Shown piece by piece: positions 56,520 through 61,799 of a stretch of 61,799 bases of DNA. The translations under genes were made by a program, and so were the position numbers. Origin of the DNA: Branchiostoma floridae (lineage: Eukaryota > Chordata > Leptocardii > Amphioxiformes > Branchiostomatidae); NCBI RefSeq assembly GCF_000003815.2, contig NC_049984.1:1204761-1266559 (forward strand), written 5' to 3'. The notes beneath the pieces are model-generated. The model made no database searches, was not told the origin of the DNA, and saw only the letters and a list, made by a program, of their open reading frames with translations. How positions within the stretch are numbered: the stretch's first letter is position 1; every line of letters begins with the position of its first letter.

Positions 56520-57360
56520 AAGGAGGAGGTTACTTATTTCTGTAGGAGCGATGTCCCTCCCCAACGGTCTACACCAACAGGAGGCGACGGACGGAGCCAG
56601 GGGGCGGGACGCGGCCTTGCGTCAGCACGAGACTAATTTTCCTCACGGAAACGTCCTTGATACAGTATGATCTAGGACGGATGCTGTACAGTACTGACGT
56701 CTCTATACACACCTGCAGCTTAGAGGATCTCGTTTCCCACGCCTGTTGCCAGTCTGGAGTAAGAAGTGAAATAGAACTTACAAGATGGAAGGTAAAACCA
56801 GGTACATAGTAGGGAAAAAAACAAAATAAAGCAAAAACATCATAATTCCAGACTGGATGAATAGTAGAATTCGTTAACAGCTGCAGAAGCTGCCATCCCT
56901 TTATTTTATTTTGTCAATATAAAATCATGGAGCATAATGAAAATGACATTAAGATTTTCTGTGAATTTTTGGCGTCTTTCCCCGTTGTGGTTACGAATGT
57001 TGTAGACGCTTTCAACAATGCATACGAGTATATGTGACCAAAAATGAATATTGAAGGCGGAAATTCCTCACCCGGAGCAAAATGTACGCTGTAATCAAAT
57101 TTAAAAGTGAAGGACGCCTCTTTCATATTTCGTAAGTCGCTTTCTTTGTTTCTGAAAGACTCAACCTAAGATTGACGTCTACATCAGGCGTTTCTTTGGA
57201 TAAAGCTATCTTGAAAGCTTGATGTATTTAATGACTGTAGAAAAATATAGAGAAATGTACTAGAAGCTCCACCGGTACTCCAGTCGGTGTTGTTATAAGA
57301 CATGCATCGGAAGCAGGAAGGCCTTTCGGGCATTGGTGTCTTTCGATCACTTCGTGGTTA
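56520..57360. other. 5' flank of the membrane-protein gene; no gene seen
   Basis: Contains the presumed promoter and 5' UTR region upstream of the ATG at 56467. No TATA box or exon could be assigned with confidence. Confidence 0.4.
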
Positions 57361-57369
57361 CAGATGGTG

Positions 57370-57560
57370 TATATATGCTGGAACACTAGGCAGGACTGAA
57401 CTGCATTGGGTGCGGCATCAGTGTATTTTGTGAGGGCTGTATGCTGGCTCTGGGTCTACAGGCTACGTGTTTGAATCCCCAGAAGGCCGCAATGTGGTGC
57501 CTTGGAAAAGGCACATTAATTTTCAAATCAATGTCCCCACTCAACGCAGGTGTAAATCGA
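57370..57560 (+). repeat. tRNA-related SINE fragment
   Basis: Carries GTGTTTGAATCCCC (B-box-like) followed by GGTGCCTTGGAAAAGGCAC, the same order as in the minus-strand SINEs at 26230 and 61335. Diverged. Confidence 0.4.
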
Positions 57561-57809
57561 GCACACAGCTGGGTGGGGACATTGTCTCAGATGGGACGCA
57601 CAGCTAGCCTGGATGCCAGACTGTTTCCAGGGCCTATACAGCCCAACTCCCCGGCTCTAGGGCCAACATGCCGCCAATGAAGTTCTAAAGCAGGACCCCT
57701 GAGTTAGACCCTGTGCCAGCAGTGTCTGGTGTCCAGGCTGGCGTAAAGCCGGGGGCTCCGAGTATGGAGAGAGCCTCACCTCGAGCGCGTTAACTTAAAG
57801 AACCCATGA

Positions 57810-58206
57810 CATTATAGAAATTGCTAAACTTTCTTTCCAACACTGAATTAATATAGGGACTTACCCTAAATTTTCGGCCAACTCCGTCGACCTTGTTCAC
57901 AGAATGACCCTATCTCCAANNNNNNNNNNNNNNNNNNNNNNNNNNNNNNNNNNNNNNNNNNNNNNNNNNNNNNNNNNNNNNNNNNNNNNNNNNNNNNNNN
58001 NNNNNNNNNNNNNNNNNNNCAGAGACGGGGGGCGGCACAGACTCTCTGATACTTATGAACCCCTCCTGCAAAAGTGGCGTGTTCCTGACGTCACTGCTGG
58101 AGATAGGGTCATTCTGTGAACAAGGTCGACGGAGTTGGCCGAAAATTTAGGGTAAGTCCCTATATCAATTCAGTGTTGGAAAGAAAGTTTAGCAATTTCT
58201 ATAATG
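57810..58206 (+). mobile_element. Second fold-back with Penelope-like C-terminal coding
   Basis: Arms of about 110 bp (57810-57919 and 58097-58206) start CATTATAGAAATTGC, with a gap inside. After the gap the plus frame reads RDGGRHRLSDTYEPLLQKW and stops (TGA at 58117-58119), matching the LNRDxGRxxLxxxYDxLL block after GIY-YIG in Penelope-like elements. The arm word TTGTTCACaGAaTGACC is shared with the 49711 fold-back, so both belong to one family. Confidence 0.65.
57920..58019. other. Assembly gap
   Basis: 100 N, likely of arbitrary length, at the centre of an inverted repeat that is hard to assemble. Confidence 0.95.
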
Positions 58207-58261
58207 TATTCTACCAACACATGTACAGATGAACTTTCATGCTAAGAACCCATGACACTTA

Positions 58262-58504
58262 AGGTGCACTCTCACTGCACTTGCGTCAAGCTTGAGTCAC
58301 TGCGGGTTTCGAAAGATACTCAACAAATTTCAGAGATAAAGAACGAATTTTCTTACTTTTTGTGTATTTTTTCGTCTTCTGTGTCATATTTTTGCGTATT
58401 GCGCAATATCTAAATCTAAAAAAAAATAGGAGAAAAGAACAAAACAGTGACGCAGTGAACGAACCCCGCAGTGACGCCAGCTTGACACAAGTGCAGTGAG
58501 AGGG
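58262..58504. mobile_element. MITE with 45-bp inverted ends
   Basis: GTGCACTCTCACTGCACTTG at the left and its near complement at the right, extending through GTCAAGCT and GTCACTGCGGG. No coding, target duplication unclear. Confidence 0.65.
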
Positions 58505-58599
58505 TCGGAGTCAGCTGGTATCCAGGCTAACGTAAAGACGGCGGGGGCCCGAGCATGGCGAGAGCCGCACCTCGAGCACGGTTAAGAACCCATCACACT

Positions 58600-58745
58600 T
58601 ATTATTTATTCACGAGCAGCTCAAATCGGCCTGCAGGCCGCTTTTCATTGAGGTCATGAGGGAGGCAAGGGTCAGATGAAATACTAGAGATACAGATTAC
58701 ATTGAGTCCTAATAAATCTATCAACCTATATCACTACACACTACA
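58600..58745 (-). repeat. LINE tail, same family as 45335-46110
   Basis: Shares TTTATTCACGAGCAGCTC-like start, GGCCGCTTTTCATTGAGG and TCATGAGGGA with the copy at 45340. Confidence 0.6.
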
Positions 58746-58749
58746 CACT

Positions 58750-58945
58750 ATTAAAAGATTTTGAGAAAGCTTTTGATTGTGTGGAGCACAATTTTATGTT
58801 TAAGGTAATAGAGAAATGTAACTTTGGCCCAAATTTTGTAAAATATATGCGTAAAGACCATGTATTCTGACTGTCTGGCCTCAGTCATCAACAACGGCTG
58901 GAAAGCCGCTAGTATACAACTGCAGCGGGGTATAAGACATGGTAC
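58750..58945 (+). mobile_element. LINE reverse transcriptase fragment
   Basis: Reads DFEKAFDCVEHNFMFKVI then NFGPNFVKYM, and in a shifted frame YSDCLASVINNGWKAASI and LQRGIRHG, the palm region around the first catalytic Asp of non-LTR RTs. Frameshifted and short. Confidence 0.75.
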
Positions 58946-59005
58946 AAAACATATAGTAGATGCTCAGTGTTCATAGTCCGTGTCCGTTCGTTCGTTTTGG
59001 TCATT

Positions 59006-59160
59006 ACTTTTACTTCAAGAGTCTCTTAAAGTAGGTCAGATTTGGAGCCGTACATGTGTCTGGCGGTAGGTTGTTCCAGACATTGGGTCCACGGTAGGCT
59101 GCAGATCTTCTGAAGGTGTCTCATTTTGGAAAGAGTTTACCGATAAGAGCAAGGCCGGGC
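59006..59160 (-). mobile_element. LINE ORF2 C-terminal fragment
   Basis: The minus frame reads RRSAAYRGPNVWNNLPPDT and NLTYFKRLLK then stop, matching the (SxAYxGxxLWNxLP...FKxxLK) ORF2 end of CR1/jockey-type elements. Confidence 0.7.
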
Positions 59161-59489
59161 CCTTCCCGGAGCGGACCAGACCTATATTCCGGTCGCACAC
59201 GGTTTGTAATTACTGTACAAAGACGGCTGGGTTATGCTTTATGGCTTCAGGCGGCTTACCGGTGAGTCAACAAACACACCCAGCACCATGGACGCAGCAC
59301 AACACTGTCGAGCAGTATAACAATGAATAAGTATCACATTCGGACAATGTCGCCAGATTCGTGTTCAGTTCTGAGAATTTTGTTATTTTGTTATTCAACG
59401 CTGATAAAGTAGGACTATGTCGCCCGATGTCCGCAAGTAGCCCTGCGTTTACGTCGATGGAGGTTAGACATCCAGGGAATAACAGTATA

Positions 59490-59700
59490 ATGTTTTATTG
59501 CAAATTCATGCCCATGGGGCTAATAGCAACTGAACAAAATCAAACACTAAAAGAGATTGAAACGGGTAAATAATCTAAATTCTAACATACAAAGATTAAC
59601 TGATTGTATGCACATGCAGAATATGGAATACGATTTTAAAACCTACATTACTATCGCAGGGTTTGACTTCTTCTTTGAAAACAGTACTAGTTGAAAATAA
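59490..59700 (-). repeat. LINE 3' UTR, same family as 48300-48722
   Basis: TTTTATTGCAAATTCATGCCC and GGGTTTGACTTCTT words match the 48309 and 48473 region in the same order. Confidence 0.55.
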
Positions 59701-61330
59701 CATCAAAATATTACGTCAAAAAGGAGTTACTCAAACAAGTGGATATGGTTTTGGAAACGGTCAGACGTTCCGGGTTGCATCCGGATATGAAGCTTGTACT
59801 GGTGTGTTACGTCATGGGGTGCTTAACCGGGTTTATACAATCTTTATTGACACGACAAAAGTACAGCGACTTTCGTAAGGTCTACATGTATAACAACAAC
59901 AAACCAACCAATGTACTGGTCTTGTGTTAGATTGTAGTGGGGTCTTGCTTATCCATATAAAAAACAACAAGGCAATTAATGTCCTTTTTTCTACATAGTT
60001 GTAGAACTGTATTGATGTGATGTTTCGTCCTTGTCTGATAGATGTACAATCATGTGGCAAAATGTGCCATGGGCTAAGGCCTGCCAACAATAGATTAATT
60101 ACATACATGTATTCAAAGGGCCAACTCACTTCAATAGGAGGGGGTGTGTGTTAAGAGGAAGATACTGAGAACTGATTGACAAAACGTACAAAACATCGTT
60201 TTATGCATGAAGCTTTGACCTAAAAGAAAGAACACACACAATGGAATTAGTATTTCAACTTAATAGTTACACCAATACATACCCCCACAGTCACATACTA
60301 GTACAAGTACAGCCCCACACATTCACTCACATTGCTATCAATGTATTTTCTTCAGAAAAAGTCATTCAAAAATAGTCAACCAGGCAATCTTTGGAAATAT
60401 ATTCTTCACAACACAGTGGTGAAGCGAGCAGCCAACAAAATGCATAGTCCTATACATGTGCATGTACATTGTATGTTGCATTGCCATAACATCCAATGAT
60501 TATAGACTCTGATATACAATCAATAATACTAAGCTCCCAAACTTCAAAACGCCAGTGCGTAACCAATATATCTTTCTTTCCAAATATCACCTATGTCCAA
60601 GCTTCCTACTGAATAACACAACTTGCACAATGTCTAACATATTGCACCATCTTCTATGGACATGGACAGGTCCCAGCTGAAAAGTAATGCATGAGAAAAC
60701 CTTGCTATTAACCTTAAAATTACGTGAACACAAAAATAGGAGGAGTTTGGAACTTCTCAAAAGCTCTAGAATTCACTTTACAAGTTTGCAAGTCCTTGTT
60801 TTGCTTCTTCCTAGCCAAATTTTGCTGCCCAAGATTTGGAAGGCTGCTTGCATATTAAAGATTGACCTTCTTGAAGTTGTCAAGGACAAAATTCAACCAG
60901 ACGAGGACTGGTGAGGAGGTCAAGACATTTGGCTACATCTCATATCATGATGGCAAAGAAAAGGGTTGGTTTCTTCATTAACTTTTATCAGAATTATCAT
61001 TTCAAATACTCTTTGCTCCACTTCAAAATAGTTCTTTTTTTCTTCCCAAAATATTTATTTATTTATTTATTTATTTATTAGGATTCTCCATTTGGAGGGT
61101 ATGGCGAAACAGGTGTTAAGAACACCTTTTCAAAGCCGCCATACACACATGTGCACATGTTCGCACATGTCTACACGCGGCGGGGTTATACCGCCCCTTA
61201 CGGGGTGATATACCCTTTCGCTGGCTGATACGGTATGGAGGTTCGCCAGGCCTCCAACCGGGTGATTTGAAGTGAATCACCAACTCCAGACAGAAGGGTT
61301 TGTTCCATCTCACACCGCACCAACGCACGT
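59701..61330. other. Intergenic; no gene supported
   Basis: AT-rich, without supported exons. An ATTT microsatellite is at 61059-61079. Confidence 0.45.
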
Positions 61331-61334
61331 GTGG

Positions 61335-61570
61335 GGGTTCTTTAACGTGCATGGGGTGTGACTCTCCCCATACACGGGACCTCCATTTAACGTCCTATCC
61401 GAGGGACGGCCCTAGCCGAAGCTAGGTACTCATTTTTCACCTGAGTATAGTGAGGAAATCCGTGTAAAGTGCCTTTCCCAAGGGCACAAGATCGGTGACA
61501 CGCAGCGGGATTCGAACTCGCGACCTCTCGGTCACGAGGCACAAATCCCGCCGCTGCGCCAGACGATCTC
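61335..61570 (-). repeat. tRNA-related SINE copy
   Basis: On the minus strand CGCGAGTTCGAATCCCGC (61508-61525) is a B-box/T-arm-like segment, followed by GTCACCGATCTTGTGCCC and AAAGGCACTTTACACGG. The plus-strand words TTTAACGTGC, AACGTCCTATCC and GAGGGACGG match 26230-26535. It is not a functional tRNA gene. Confidence 0.55.
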
Positions 61571-61799
61571 ACTCATATAATAATATAATATATAATATAA
61601 TATACAATATAATATACATCATATCAACCAATATTCAGTCTATAGCAACCTCCCATGTACAATGTCATATGAAGAAAAGCCTACAACATCTATGTGTACG
61701 GTGTAGGCTGCTTTTACAACACTACTGCCAAATAGGACGACCTGAAGACAAAAATGGGATCAGAATGAAAAAGAAAGTCCCATGTATATGTATCATCAG
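61571..61799. repeat. AT-rich simple sequence and window end
   Basis: TAATATAATATA run at 61577-61618, then unique sequence without a recognisable feature. Confidence 0.6.

Noticed and set aside
60687-60914. Plus-strand 75-codon frame
   Set aside because: AT-rich, Leu/Lys-rich composition and no recognisable motif or splice context.
61500-61560. Possible tRNA gene (minus strand B box)
   Set aside because: No cloverleaf or acceptor stem could be drawn; it fits a SINE.
1-61799. CRISPR arrays, rRNA genes, bacterial operons or prophage
   Set aside because: Tandem repeats present are minisatellites without regular spacers, and gene structure is intron-rich eukaryotic throughout.

Overview
The window is a piece of a repeat-rich metazoan nuclear genome, most likely amphioxus (Branchiostoma). 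This is an inference from the gene types: a type II membrane protein with acidic and NPMY-type repeats ahead of NHL repeats, a large Cys-rich GCC2/GCC3-like receptor, kelch and NIPSNAP genes, short phase-1 exons with GT-AG introns, and very dense MITEs, LINEs and fold-back elements. Nothing bacterial, organellar or CRISPR-like is present. Four runs of N (27252-27462, 36349-36516, 46831-47448, 57920-58019) show it is a draft assembly. All host genes found lie on the minus strand.

Layout: 1-6.1 kb holds only repeats: a mariner-derived MITE, a LINE reverse transcriptase fragment and a 1.27-kb Tc1-type palindrome. 6.57-9.40 kb is a kelch-like (BTB-BACK-kelch) gene whose BTB exon is split by a 497-bp transposon with a 10-bp target duplication; it also has a frameshift and a BACK deletion, so it looks like a pseudogene. 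11.3-15.4 kb is a transmembrane NHL-repeat gene. 18.1-27.2 kb (and into the gap) is a Cys-rich single-pass receptor, for which 12 exons with matching splice phases were traced. 28.58-33.22 kb is a complete six-exon NIPSNAP3-like mitochondrial gene of 245 residues. Its 5' half (exons 1-2, promoter and flank) is tandemly duplicated at 34.1-46.3 kb.

The duplicated copy was enlarged by later insertions: a young 7.2-kb Ty3/Gypsy-class LTR retrotransposon of the Gmr1 type (integrase ahead of reverse transcriptase), itself carrying a 1.1-kb DNA transposon inside gag; a 1.7-kb fold-back element with 9-bp target duplication; and a LINE tail. 47.5-56.5 kb is a second single-pass membrane protein of unknown family, six exons traced, whose introns contain Penelope-like fold-backs, an octamer-rich satellite, MITE pairs and a LINE split by a Ginger-like DNA transposon at a CCGG site. 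56.5-61.8 kb is repeats only.

The most unusual signal is recurrent amplification of exon-end plus splice-donor junctions. In the NIPSNAP locus three minisatellites are built from units that contain a coding exon end and its GT donor, and the kelch gene has a similar micro-duplication.
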